Source: Roseitranquillus sp963709765 (GTDB taxonomy: Bacteria; Pseudomonadota; Alphaproteobacteria; Rhodobacterales; Rhodobacteraceae). From it: a DNA stretch of 64,000 nt. The notes beneath the pieces are model-generated. The model did no database searches. It had not been told where the DNA came from and was given only the letters and a program-made list of their open reading frames with translations. The stretch is from positions 248,001 to 312,000 of the forward strand of contig CAVPXL010000003.1 in NCBI GenBank assembly GCA_963709765.1, written 5' to 3'. Position numbers and translations under genes: made by a program. How positions within the stretch are numbered: position 1 is the stretch's first letter; each line of letters opens with the position of its first letter. Below are positions 44,626 through 53,713 of this stretch, one piece after another.

Positions 44626-45711
44626 TTACGGCCGGATCAGGTCGCTGGTCTCGAGCGGCACCTGGGCGCCAAGGTCCGTGAGGCTGTCGACCAACAATTG
44701 CATCACGTAGGTCGGATTGTGCGCATAGGCGCCCGGGTCCTTGGCGACGAACTGGTAATTGTACGCGGCCCGCAGGAGACGCGGCGTCCAGGCCGTGTAT
44801 CGGTTCGGCATCGCGGCCTCGTCGGAACCGGCAAGCCCGTCGTTGTTCGTGTCGAGGAAGAAGTAGGGATACTGGTCGGGGGAATGGGCGATAGGTGCCC
44901 CCGCGATTTCGCGTCCGTATTGCCCGATTGCGCCGAGAAGCCGTTCATGCAGTGTCGCGATCTCCCGCGCCACGCCTTCGGTGACGTCGCCATCGCCGTC
45001 GATGTCCGCCACGCGCGTCCGGATGTCCGTCGGCGCCGTGGCGCCGCTGTGGCAGGTGGCGCAGGTGTCGGCTTCTACGGTGAGGGCATGAGGGTCGTGG
45101 CATCCCGTGCAGGTATCGGCGGGCGCCGGGTGGACCAGGCGTCCCGCATAGTCGTGGCCTTCGTACTGATAGCCGCCTCGAACGATGCCGCCCATCAGCG
45201 TCGCGGCGGCTGCGCGATAGTGCACGTTGACGAACGCCAGGTCGGATGACGGCACATCCGCTTCCAGTCCGTCCAGCGTCGTCTGGAGCGTGTCGGTGGA
45301 AGCGCGGCCCTGGTGGCAAACTGCGCATATTGCGGACGGCGTCGTGTCTTCGACGGCCACGCCGGACGGGAAGACGATCGTGTCGAGCGCCTGCGAAGCG
45401 GGAGCGTGGCAGACGTCGCAGCCCACGACACCCCCGATCGCTACCGAATGGTCCAGCATGACAGGTCCGCCGCCGCCTTCGGCAAAGGCCAGAACGCCAG
45501 TATCGGAATGGCAGACGGCGCAATCCCCCGGGATCTCGCCCTCGGCGTTCCAGTGGCTGAACGCCTCGGCGCTGCCGTCGGCGTGCGGAGAGGCCAGCCA
45601 CGCGGCGGTGATCTCTTCCGGGGTCAGCGCTTCCTGCGCAGAGGCCGCCACCCCCAGCAACAAGGAGATGAGGGATGTGGCGAACAAAGTGGGGCTGCGT
45701 TTCGCGAACAT
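44626..45711 (-). CDS. Five-haem periplasmic cytochrome c
   Basis: A 361-residue exported c-type cytochrome. A signal peptide occupies about 1-25 (MFAKRSPTLFATSLISLLLG). Five CxxCH haem sites start at residues 64, 98, 129, 201 and 217. After them comes a domain with few Cys and acidic DGDGD-type loops (VADIDGDGDVTEG, LDTNNDGLAGSDE) that could bind calcium. It is divergent from the nqr cluster with 113 bases between, sharing a palindromic site, and is the only cytochrome near it. It may carry electrons to or from the NQR-like complex; this is inference from position. Confidence 0.9.
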   Translation of the reverse strand: MFAKRSPTLFATSLISLLLGVAASAQEALTPEEITAAWLASPHADGSAEAFSHWNAEGEIPGDCAVCHSDTGVLAFAEGGGGPVMLDHSVAIGGVVGCDVCHAPASQALDTIVFPSGVAVEDTTPSAICAVCHQGRASTDTLQTTLDGLEADVPSSDLAFVNVHYRAAAATLMGGIVRGGYQYEGHDYAGRLVHPAPADTCTGCHDPHALTVEADTCATCHSGATAPTDIRTRVADIDGDGDVTEGVAREIATLHERLLGAIGQYGREIAGAPIAHSPDQYPYFFLDTNNDGLAGSDEAAMPNRYTAWTPRLLRAAYNYQFVAKDPGAYAHNPTYVMQLLVDSLTDLGAQVPLETSDLIRP

Positions 45712-45776
45712 GGCTCTGCGCCTTTCCTGCACCTCGGGAATAGCCGCAGTATGGTCTACCTGTCGGTCGCGCACCT

Positions 45777-45788
45777 TGACCTAGGTCA
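45777..45788. promoter_or_regulatory. CRP/FNR-like palindrome between the five-haem cytochrome and nqrA
   Basis: TGACCTAGGTCA is a perfect 12-base palindrome. With flanks it reads TTGAC-CTAG-GTCAT, matching a DNR/NnrR-type or FNR-type site (TTGAC/T-N4-A/GTCAA) in all but the last position. It lies 37 bases before nqrA and 66 bases before the cytochrome gene. It could control both, for example by nitric oxide or oxygen state. Confidence 0.55.
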
Positions 45789-45824
45789 TCGCGCGGCGGC
45801 GCGGCTGCAGGGATCTTGGCGGCG

Positions 45825-47082
45825 ATGGGCGTGATCGGAAAAATCCTCGCGGGCCGGGCGCGTTCCGGCCACGCCGAACTTCCCGAGACGGACGGTGACA
45901 CGCCGTTCGTTGCGAGCGGGCGGGTGGCGATCATGGGCTGGGACTATCCCGGGCTGAGGCCGGCTTTCGAGGTGGAGGAGGGCGCAAGCGTTCGAGCGGG
46001 TCAGGTCCTCCTGCGCGACCGGCGCGACCGGGACGTCATTCTCGTGGTGCCCTGCGCGGGCCGCGTCGTGCATGCCCGGAAGGGGCGGCGCGCGACATTG
46101 TCGTCGCTCGTCATCGCCACGTCCGGCGGAACGGCGGTGCGCGACAATGACCGGGCCTCCGACGCGCATCCGCCCGGGCTGGATGCAGCGGCGTTGCGTC
46201 ACGCCATGCTCTCCACCGGACTTTGGCCGGCCTTCCGCGTGCGACCGTTCGGTGGCATTCCGGGCGCCGCGGATCGGCCGTCCGCGATTATCGTGACCAC
46301 GGTGCCCCAGGACGCGGCGGCGCCCGATCCACGTCGCGTCATCGCAGGTCGCGGCGAAGACCTGCGCCGGGGCATCGAGGCACTCGTTCGGATCGCGGGC
46401 GGGGCCGTGCATGTCTGCCAGCCCAGCGGGGCCGCACTCGTCGAGCCGGGCGAAGGGGTGCAGGTGCATCTCTTCCGCCGCCGGTGGCCCGAGACCAGCG
46501 TCGCGTGGCAGGTGGGGCAATTGCATCCCGTCAGTCGTGCTCGACCAGTCTGGACCATCGGCGTGCAGGACGTGCTTGCCCTGGGCGAACTCGCGCGGAC
46601 CGGGTGCTGGACTCCGGAACGGCTGGTTGCGATCGCAGGCCCGGGACCGCATGACAGACGTCTCGTGCGGACCTTGCCGGGGGCGAGCCTCCGCGACCTT
46701 GTTTCGGATGCGCGCCCGGTGGGGGCGACGCTCCGGGTGACGAGTGGCTCCGGGACCTCCGGTCGGGAAGCCGCCTTCGTCGGGCGCTTCGATGACCTGG
46801 TGCGGGTCACGCCGTGAATCTTCGGGCCGGCAGCAGGAGCGTGCGCCGCAACATCCGGAGGCGATCGTGCCGCGGGACTCCCTCGACCGCGCGTTGCCGT
46901 CCGCTGCGCCGGCCGTCCCACTGATGCGCGCGCTTCAGCTTCGCGATTCCCAGACGGCCGAACGCCTCGGCTGCCTCGATCTGCTCGAGGACGACATGGC
47001 GGTGCTGACGCGTAGCTGTACCAGCGGGGCCGATTACGGACGGCTCCTGCGCCGGGTGCTCGACGATCTGGAGGCGGCATGA
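45825..47082 (+). CDS. nqrA: NqrA-like subunit, one frameshift as read
   Basis: After repair, about 418 residues (Vibrio NqrA about 446). The N-terminal Rnf-like biotin-fold part starts TDGDTPFVASGRVA (the preceding residues are variable), then GWDYPGLRPAFEVEEGASV and CAGRVVHARKGRRATL. The C-terminus reads EAIVPRDSLDRALP, LMRALQLRDSQTAERLGCLDLLEDDMAVL. An extra T at 46815 (TCACGCCG-T-GAATC) puts a stop after RVTP; removing it joins RVTPESSGRQQ to the C-terminal part. NqrA binds quinone on the cytoplasmic side. The start is ATG 45825 or TTG 45816. Its stop overlaps nqrB (ATGA). Confidence 0.82.
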
Positions 47083-47886
47083 CCGTTCTGCAGGCATTTC
47101 GCGTCGCGCCCCTACGACCGGGGATGACAGGTCTGGTGGCGTTGGAACTCGCGGCCCTCGCGCTGCCTGCGGTTGCGGTCGTGGCATTGCGCGGAGCCGC
47201 GGCCGTGTGGCTGATCGTCTTCGCCATCGTGCTCGTCCTGGCGATCGAGGCGCTGTTTTCAGGGGCGCGTCGGCGGTCGTTCTCGTGGCGCTGCGCACCG
47301 GCGGCTCTGGTGGTTGCCATCCTGTTGCCGGTGGACCTGCCGCTGTGGCAGGCCGGGCTCGCGCTCGGGTTCGGAGTGCTTCTTGGCGATCTGGTCTTCG
47401 GCGGGCGGGGTTTCGGCTTCGTCGCCGCGCCGGTGGTCGCGTTGTCGTTCCTTCTTTTCTCGTTTCCGCAGAGCGGGCTGGCTGTTCCGGAACCGTCCCT
47501 CGCGCTGGCCACGGTGCCGGGGGCGGTGCTTCTGCTCGCGACCGGAATCGTATCGTGGCGGGTCGTCGTTCTTGCGCCGCTTGCCTACCTCACGGCGGCG
47601 CAGCTGATGGGTGACGGGTTTCATCCCGAAGCGCTGATCGCCATGAGCTTCGGGCTTGTCTTCCTCACCGGTGACGCGACCGGCGCGGCGTCGACACGCG
47701 AGGGGCGCGTGCTCTACGGGGCGCTGACCGGTTTTCTCTGGGCACTTGTTCGACGCCAACGCATCCACGGGTGCGACGCAGGCCGCGCTGGTGTTCGCCA
47801 CTCTGCTCGCCAGCATCTTCGCGCCGTTGATCGATCATTTCGTGGTCGAGATCCACGTGGCCCGGCGAAAGCGTCGTCTTGTCTGA
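47079..47886 (+). CDS. nqrB: NqrB-like subunit, short form without the usual FMN site, one frameshift as read
   Basis: After repair, only 268 residues (Vibrio NqrB about 412). Recognisable NqrB parts are PLWQAGLALGFGVLLGDLVFGGRG, LLFSFPQSG, IVSWRVVVLAPL, FLTGDATGAAS and the ending FAPLIDHFVVEIHVARRK. The stretch between FSFP and the later membrane segments lacks the D-G-x-[ST]-G-A-T site where other NqrB/RnfD carry covalent FMN, and the quinone-loop Gly region. An extra base at 47746-47748 (GCACTTGTTCGACG) breaks the frame before FDANASTGATQAALVFA. About six or seven membrane segments remain. Its stop overlaps the nqrC start. Confidence 0.75.
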
Positions 47887-48679
47887 GCGTCCGACCCTCT
47901 GGACCGCCTTCTGGCGGCGACCCAACGACGACCGGGTCAAGACGGTAGCGGTTGCGGTCATCGTGGCCTTCTGCTCGGCGGTTCTGGTTTCGGTTGCCGC
48001 CGTCCTGCTCGAACCGCGGCAGACTGCACACCTCGAACAGGAGCGGCAGGCCCGCCTCGACGCCCTGCTCGACGGCCTGCCCGAATTGCGGGCGTTGATG
48101 CGCGAGGCGGGCGCGGACGCGCTTGTGACCCGTCCTGTCGATCTGACGCAAGGTCGCTTCAGCGACGCCGAGTTGCCGGCCACCTACGATCCGGTCGCGG
48201 CGGCCGACGATCCTGCGGCGAGCACGTCCATTCCGCCCGAAGCCGACCTCGCGGGTCTGAAGCGGCGCGAGAACCTCGTGCCGGTGCATCTGCTGGCGCG
48301 TGACGGAGAGCTGGCGCTGATCGTGCTGCCGCTGCGCGGGCGGGGGTACGCGTCGATGATCCGCGCCTATCTTGCGCTGGAGCCTGACCTGAAGACCGTA
48401 GCCGCCCTGACCATCGTCGAGCAGGGCGAGACGCCGGGTCTGGGCGCCCGTATCGAGGACCCTGCCTGGCAGGCGATGTGGGCGGGAAAGCAGACCGCCG
48501 ACGAGACCGGTCGCGTGCTGATCGAGGTGGTGCGCGGCGTGGCGAGCGGGCCGTTTGAGGTCGACGGGATCACCGGCGCCACGCGCACCGGCAACGGCGT
48601 CACCGGCATGCTTCGCTTCTGGCTCGGCGACTGGGGCTACGGGCCGTTCCTCGACCGGCTGGCAGCGGAGGGGCTCTGA
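47879..48679 (+). CDS. nqrC: NqrC-like subunit with covalent FMN site
   Basis: A 266-residue protein with one N-terminal membrane segment (about 22-44) and a periplasmic domain. The covalent FMN motif DGITGATRTGNGV places the flavin Thr at 235, the normal S/T-G-A-T signature. EQGETPGLGARI is the NqrC/RnfG hallmark. It starts at a TTG (47879) overlapping the end of nqrB by eight bases, with no better start nearby. Function: periplasmic electron carrier between NqrB-like and the 2Fe-2S end of the complex. Confidence 0.9.
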   Translation: MSERPTLWTAFWRRPNDDRVKTVAVAVIVAFCSAVLVSVAAVLLEPRQTAHLEQERQARLDALLDGLPELRALMREAGADALVTRPVDLTQGRFSDAELPATYDPVAAADDPAASTSIPPEADLAGLKRRENLVPVHLLARDGELALIVLPLRGRGYASMIRAYLALEPDLKTVAALTIVEQGETPGLGARIEDPAWQAMWAGKQTADETGRVLIEVVRGVASGPFEVDGITGATRTGNGVTGMLRFWLGDWGYGPFLDRLAAEGL

Positions 48680-49335
48680 TGGCGTTACTTCACCACGTGA
48701 CAGCGCCGCTCGTCGACCGCAACCCGGTGACGGTGCAGATCCTCGGGATCTGCTCGGCACTCGCGGTGACGACGTCGCTCTCGACTGCGCTGACGATGAG
48801 CATCGCTCTGACGGCGGTCCTGTGCGCCGCATCGACCATCATCAGCGCGATCCGGGCGCACATCCCCTCGGCCATCCGCCTCATCGTGCAGATCACGATC
48901 ATCGCGTCGCTGGTCATCGTAGTCGATGAGATCCTGCAGGCCTTCATGTGGGAAATCAGCAAGCGCCTGTCGATCTTCGTGGGTCTCATCGTCACGAACT
49001 GCCTGGTCCTCGGGCGGGCCGAGGGGTTCGCGATTCACAACCCTCCGCTGCCCGCCCTGCTCGACGCGTTGGGGAACGGACTGGGTTACAGCCTCATCCT
49101 GCTCATCGTCGGCGGCACGCGCGAATTCTTTGGTGCCGGGACGCTGCTGGGATACGCGGTCGTGACGACGCGCGCCGACGGCGGCTGGTTTCAGCCCATC
49201 GGCCTGATGCAGCTCGCGCCCAGCGCCTTCTTCATCATCGGCTTTCTCGTATGGATCATTCGCAGCCGCTGGACCGGACAGGTGGAGGCGCCGGAATACC
49301 GGCTTGCCGACCACCCTGAGGCACGACAGCCATGA
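48679..49335 (+). CDS. nqrD: NqrD subunit
   Basis: A 218-residue membrane protein with six predicted segments. The iron-binding Cys pair is at C25 (GICSALAVT) and C108 (TNCLVLGRAEGFA), the same positions as in Vibrio NqrD. It overlaps nqrC (TGATG) and nqrE (ATGA). With NqrE it forms the intramembrane Fe site that passes electrons. Confidence 0.93.
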   Translation: MALLHHVTAPLVDRNPVTVQILGICSALAVTTSLSTALTMSIALTAVLCAASTIISAIRAHIPSAIRLIVQITIIASLVIVVDEILQAFMWEISKRLSIFVGLIVTNCLVLGRAEGFAIHNPPLPALLDALGNGLGYSLILLIVGGTREFFGAGTLLGYAVVTTRADGGWFQPIGLMQLAPSAFFIIGFLVWIIRSRWTGQVEAPEYRLADHPEARQP

Positions 49336-49941
49336 TGGATCTCTTTCTCACGGCCGTGTTCGAGGAAAACCTCGCTCTGGCGTTCTTTCTGGGCATCTGC
49401 ACCTTCCTCGCCGTCTCGCAGCGTGTCGCCACGGCGCTCGGACTTGGTATCGCGGTGATCGTGGTGCAGACCATCACGGTCCCGGTGAACCATCTCATCT
49501 TCAACGGCTTGCTGGTGGAGGGGGCGTGGACCTGGCTGGGCCTGCCGGAGATGGATCTCACCTATCTCAAGCTGATCGCCTTCATCGGTGTCATCGCCGC
49601 GATGGTGCAGATCCTGGAGATGACGCTCGACCGTTTCGCACCGGCCCTGCATCAGGGCATTGGGGATATTCCTGCCGCTGATCACCGTGAATTGCGCCAT
49701 CCTGGGCGGCAGCCTCTTCATGGTGGAAAGGCGCTACGATCTGGCGGAATCCGTGGTCTACGGCTTCGGCAGCGGAACCGGTTGGGCGCTGGCAATCGTG
49801 GCGTTCGCGGCCATCCGCGAGCGGTTGCGCTACAGCCAGATGCCCCCCGCCCTCGAAGGGCTGGGCAGCGCGTTTCTGGTGGCGGGGCTGATGTCGCTCG
49901 GCTTTTCGGCCTTTGCCGGGTTCGGGAGTGTCGCGCCGTGA
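49332..49941 (+). CDS. nqrE: NqrE subunit, one frameshift as read
   Basis: After repair, 202 residues, the family's length. The Cys pair is C23 (GICTFLAVSQ) and C121 (PLITVNCAILGG). An extra G at 49655-49657 (CATCAGGGCATTGG for CATCAGGCATTGG) breaks the frame after FAPALHQ; the right frame resumes with ALGIFLPLITVN and ends with AFAGFGSVAP. Because of the shift, the first part reads into nqrF and looks like an NqrE-NqrF fusion; I reject that fusion. The restored stop overlaps the nqrF start (GTGA). Confidence 0.88.
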
Positions 49942-51158
49942 TCGAGATCGTGTTCGGCAGCCTGCTTCTGACGGTGATTGTCCTTCTTCTGACGATGATG
50001 GTCCTGGTCGCACGGATGATCCTCGCCCCGGAACGTCCCGTGAGCGTCACGGTCAACGGCGACCGGCGGTTGAGGAGTCATACCGGCGCAAGGCTGCTGA
50101 ACGCCCTGACGGGTAACGGGGTGATGATCCCGTCGGCCTGCGCCGGCGCGGGAACCTGCGGCCTCTGCCGGGTCCGGGTCACCACCCAAGGCGTCGCCGC
50201 GCTGGCGACCGAGACCGCGCGGCTTTCAAGACAGGACCTGCGCAATGGGGTGCATCTGGCCTGTCAGGTCGTGTTGCGCGGAGATCTCGAGGTCGAGGTT
50301 CCAGCCGAGCTTCTCGATATCGAGGAATATGTCTGCGAGGTGGTTTCGACGCGGCAGCTCACGCCGCTGATCCGCGAGGTCGTTCTGCGTTTCCCGCAAG
50401 GACGGCGGCCGGCGATCGCGGCCGGCACGTTCCTTCAGGTAACTGCGCCGCCCTACCGGCTTTCGTTTGCGGATTTTGACGTGCCCGACGACTTTGCCGA
50501 GGCTTGGCGCCCGCTTCGCGCGCTGACCGCGGAAAGTCGCAGCGATGTGACTCGCGCCTATTCGATTTCCAACCGACCGCAGGACACCGGAGACGGGCTC
50601 GCCGTGCTTAACATCCGTCTCGCCCTCGCGCCGCCGAGCGTGCCCACAGCCTTGCCGGGCATCGTCTCGTCATGGCTTTTCGGCGTCCGCCCGGGCGACT
50701 CGATCCGCGCATCGGGACCGTTCGGCGATTTTCGCGCGCAGGACACGGAGCGGGAGATGGTGCTGATCGGCGGTGGCGTCGGCATGGCGCCGCTTCGCGC
50801 CATCATCTTCGATCAACTCGAGTCTCGGGACGCGAAGCGGCCGATCACCTTCTTCTACGGCGCGCGCAGTCGGGCCGAACTCTACTACGAAGAGGCATTC
50901 GAGGATCTCGCCCGGCGGCATCCGAACTTTGGCTGGGTCGTCGCCCTGTCGGAGCCGCGTCCCGAAGATGCGTGGGACGGCGCAACTGGCTTCGTCCACA
51001 ATGTCGCCTTCGAGACGTTGCTGCGCGATCATCCCGCGCCGGAGGCGTGCGAGTACTATCTCTGCGGACCGCCGCTGATGATCCGCGCGGTTCATGCCAT
51101 GCTCGAGGATGCTGGCGTGCCGCCGGCGAATGTCTTCAACGACGATTTCGGGGTATGA
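49938..51158 (+). CDS. nqrF: NqrF subunit (NADH:quinone reductase, 2Fe-2S and FAD)
   Basis: A 406-residue NADH dehydrogenase subunit with one N-terminal membrane segment (about 1-30). A plant-type [2Fe-2S] ferredoxin domain has C68, C74, C77 and C109. The FAD domain has RAYSISNRPQD and the NADH domain has GGGVGMAPLRA, with CEYYLCGPPLM near the end. It starts at a GTG that overlaps the restored nqrE stop (GTGA). All cofactor motifs are intact. Takes electrons from NADH into the complex. Confidence 0.94.
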   Translation: MIEIVFGSLLLTVIVLLLTMMVLVARMILAPERPVSVTVNGDRRLRSHTGARLLNALTGNGVMIPSACAGAGTCGLCRVRVTTQGVAALATETARLSRQDLRNGVHLACQVVLRGDLEVEVPAELLDIEEYVCEVVSTRQLTPLIREVVLRFPQGRRPAIAAGTFLQVTAPPYRLSFADFDVPDDFAEAWRPLRALTAESRSDVTRAYSISNRPQDTGDGLAVLNIRLALAPPSVPTALPGIVSSWLFGVRPGDSIRASGPFGDFRAQDTEREMVLIGGGVGMAPLRAIIFDQLESRDAKRPITFFYGARSRAELYYEEAFEDLARRHPNFGWVVALSEPRPEDAWDGATGFVHNVAFETLLRDHPAPEACEYYLCGPPLMIRAVHAMLEDAGVPPANVFNDDFGV

Positions 51159-51198
51159 CGATGAGACACCGATCCACGACACGACCCGAGGCATCCTG

Positions 51199-51360
51199 AT
51201 GGCCGCTTTCATCTTCGGTTTCGTCATCATCCTGCTTGCGATCGTGGGGCTCGCGCTCGGCGTCATGGCGGGACGCGGCCCCTTGAAGGGATCATGCGGC
51301 GGCATCGCCTGCGCTGGCCGGTGCGTCGGCTGCCCGCGTCGCCGGAAGGCCGGGCGATGA
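51199..51360 (+). CDS. nqrM: NqrM (Na+-NQR maturation) family protein
   Basis: A 53-residue protein with one membrane segment (about 4-25) and the NqrM signature GRGPLKGSCGG, followed by CAGRCVGC; Cys at 33, 38, 42 and 45. NqrM is required for assembly of the Fe centre in NqrD/E in Vibrio. The gene starts about 40 bases after nqrF, and its stop overlaps the next gene (ATGA). Its presence argues that this cluster is a true Nqr-type complex rather than Rnf. Confidence 0.85.
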   Translation: MAAFIFGFVIILLAIVGLALGVMAGRGPLKGSCGGIACAGRCVGCPRRRKAGR

Positions 51361-51755
51361 CCGGGCGGGCCCGGGTCTCGGATTTCATGGCGACGGATCT
51401 GGTGACGCTGCCGGTCGACATGGAAATCAACCGGGCGATGCATGTCCTGCTCGACCGGCGGATCTCGGGCGCGCCAGTGGTCGACGGGCAGGGTTGGCTC
51501 GTCGGCGTGCTGTCCAAGAAGGATTGCCTTCGGGCGGCCCTGCAGGCGAGCTATTTCCGTGAATGGGGCGGCACGGTCGCCGACTACATGTCCGGCGATG
51601 TCGAGACGCTCGACGCCGATCTCGACATCGTCGAAGGCGTCACCGCGTTCCTCGCGAGCCCGCACCGGAGGTTTCCGGTACTGCGCGATGGTCGGATGGT
51701 GGGCCAGATCAGTCGCGCCGACGTCCTGCGCGCAATGTCGGACCTGTGGGGTTGA
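51357..51755 (+). CDS. CBS-domain protein
   Basis: A 132-residue pair of CBS motifs (VSDFMATDLVTLPVDMEINRAM and VADYMSGDVETLDADLDIVEG, shown as ends). CBS pairs bind adenosine nucleotides and regulate enzymes or channels. It overlaps nqrM by 4 bases (ATGA), so it is made together with the Nqr-like complex and may regulate it by adenylate charge. That link is inference. Confidence 0.85.
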   Translation: MTGRARVSDFMATDLVTLPVDMEINRAMHVLLDRRISGAPVVDGQGWLVGVLSKKDCLRAALQASYFREWGGTVADYMSGDVETLDADLDIVEGVTAFLASPHRRFPVLRDGRMVGQISRADVLRAMSDLWG

Positions 51756-52171
51756 AAATCCGCCTCGGCTGAAACCGACGACGAAATGACGCTGCGGGGC
51801 GCGGACGCCGTCGCGCCGGCGGCACCCCCTCGAGCGCTGGAGCGCGCGCCTTCGAGCCCAGAGAGGTTCCCGGCAGGATGGACGGCCCTTCGCCGGCAGA
51901 GCAAGCGACGAACACCTGATCATCAGCGAGTTTCCCGCCAATTCCGGAGTGCGTCTGCCAAACCAGCTGGGGCGTGGTCGCAAGGCGGCCGGCCGGAAGG
52001 GCGGGCATGAGCGAGCGGGTCCGGATCGCCGATCGTGGTTTCGGGGCGGTGTGCCCCAGTGCGTGAACGAGTCGTAATTCTTCGCGCGCGGGCCGCAGAC
52101 CGGCAGTTGCTATTGAGCGGCCCCTCGGATGCAGTATGGTCGCTGGACGACCTTGGGGAGGAGAAGTCCAA
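51756..52171. other. Intergenic stretch upstream of dctP
   Basis: About 420 bases. No gene is supported. The right end has GGGGAGGAG, the dctP ribosome site; I find no clear promoter or operator by eye. Confidence 0.45.
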
Positions 52172-53204
52172 ATGAAATATGTGGTCATTGCAGCCGTTGC
52201 GGCCGCGTTCGCCGCCGGAGGGGCATCGGCGCAGGAGCATGTCTTCAAACTGCATCACCTGCTTGGTGCCCAGGCGCCGGCGCAGACCAAGATGCTCGAG
52301 CCCTGGGTGAAGGCGGTCGAGGAAAATGCGGGGGGCAAGGTCAAGATCGAGATCTATCCCGCCATGTCGCTCGGCGGCCGGCCACCGGAGCTGATCCAGC
52401 AGGCGCGCGACGGCGTCGTCGACATCATCTGGACGGTGAACGGTTACACGCCCGGTCTTTTCCCGCGCACCGAGGTGTTCGAGCTGCCCAACGTGTTCGA
52501 GAATGATCCCAAGGCCGCGAACCTCGCCATGTGCGACATGTTCGAAAGCGATCTGGCGGACGATTACCGGGGTGTGGAGGTGATGTTCCTGCACGTCCAC
52601 GCCGGTCAGGCACTGCATACCCGCGACAAGAAGGTCGAGAAGCCCGAGGACGTCGAGGGGATGAAGTTGCGGATCCCGACCCGCACCGGCGCGTGGGTCA
52701 TCGAGGCGATGGGAGCGAGCCCGGCGGCAATGCCGGTGCCGGAGCTTCCGCCCGCGTTGCAGAAGGGCGTCGTTGACGGAGCGCTCATCCCGTTCGAGAT
52801 CATCCCCCCGCTCAAGATCCAGGAACAGACGCAGTACCAGATCGAGGGCGCCGACGAGTGGCGCTTCGGCAGCACCACGTTCCAGGTGTCGATGAACAAG
52901 GCGCGCTGGGACGGCCTGCCCGACGACGTCAAGAAGGCGTTCCGTGACGCGTCGAGCTGCGACTGGTGGGGCGAGGTCGGCGACATCTGGCGCGCTTCCG
53001 ACGATTTCGGCATCGGCATGGCGGTCGAACTCGGGCAACGAGCACATCACCTTGACGCCGGAGGCCACCGAGGCATTCCGCCAGAAGCTCGAACCCGTGG
53101 TTCAGCGATGGATCGACGAAGTGTCGGGCCAGGGCATCGACGGAGAGGGCCTCGTCGAGAAGGCGCGCGCACTGATCGCCGAGCACAGCGGACAGGAGGG
53201 CTGA
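52172..53204 (+). CDS. dctP: TRAP transporter substrate-binding protein (DctP), one frameshift as read
   Basis: After repair, a 343-residue periplasmic binding protein of the DctP family. Signal peptide about 1-20 (MKYVVIAAVAAAFAAG). The core LHHLLGAQAPAQTKMLEPWV and LRIPTRTGAWVIEAMGASPA (the Arg that binds the carboxylate) are present. An extra base near 53030 (GTCGAACTCGGG) breaks the frame after GIGMAVE; removing it gives SGNEHITLTPEATEAF and the true C-terminus. Binds an organic acid-type substrate, exact ligand unknown. First of a three-gene operon. Confidence 0.88.
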
Positions 53205-53713
53205 TGACAGCGCCCCGGTCGCGCTGGATCGTCGTGGCCGTGGCCGTCATTCACGGATGGGCCCTCTTCGGAGGGCTCGTTCTGTGCGCGGTGGTCGCCA
53301 TCAACGTCGTGTCGGTTCTCGGGGGCATCTTCTGGCAGCCGTTTCCCGGTGATTTCGAGCTGACCGAACTCGGCGTCGCGATCGCCGCGTTCGCGTTCCT
53401 GCCGTTCTGTCAACTCACCGATGCCAACGTGACGGCCGACATCTTCACCGCGCGCGCCTCGCATCGCTGGGTTGCCGCATTCCGGCTGGCCGGGTCGCTG
53501 GTGGCGCTCGGCTTCGCCGTGATCCTGCTCTGGCGGATGTATCTCGGCATGGGAGACCAGCGCGACTACGGCTACACCACCGCGATCCTGCAGTTGCCGA
53601 TCTGGTGGGCCTTCGTGCCGATGCTGATCTCGCTCGTTCTGCTGGCGGTGGCCGCTCTGGTAACACTGCTGCAATCGGGCGTTGCCGTCCGCTACGGAAC
53701 GCACATCGAATGA
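53204..53713 (+). CDS. dctQ: TRAP transporter small permease (DctQ)
   Basis: A 169-residue protein with four predicted membrane segments (about 12-35, 50-70, 90-110, 130-155), the DctQ layout. It overlaps dctP (TGATG) and dctM (ATGA). Together with DctM it forms the membrane part of an organic-acid TRAP importer. Confidence 0.9.
   Translation: MTAPRSRWIVVAVAVIHGWALFGGLVLCAVVAINVVSVLGGIFWQPFPGDFELTELGVAIAAFAFLPFCQLTDANVTADIFTARASHRWVAAFRLAGSLVALGFAVILLWRMYLGMGDQRDYGYTTAILQLPIWWAFVPMLISLVLLAVAALVTLLQSGVAVRYGTHIE

Noticed and set aside
49332..51158. An open reading frame that looks like an NqrE-NqrF fusion
   Set aside because: The NqrE part runs on in a wrong frame after an extra G at 49655-49657. 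The real NqrE C-terminus and stop are found in another frame, and NqrF has its own GTG start at 49938.
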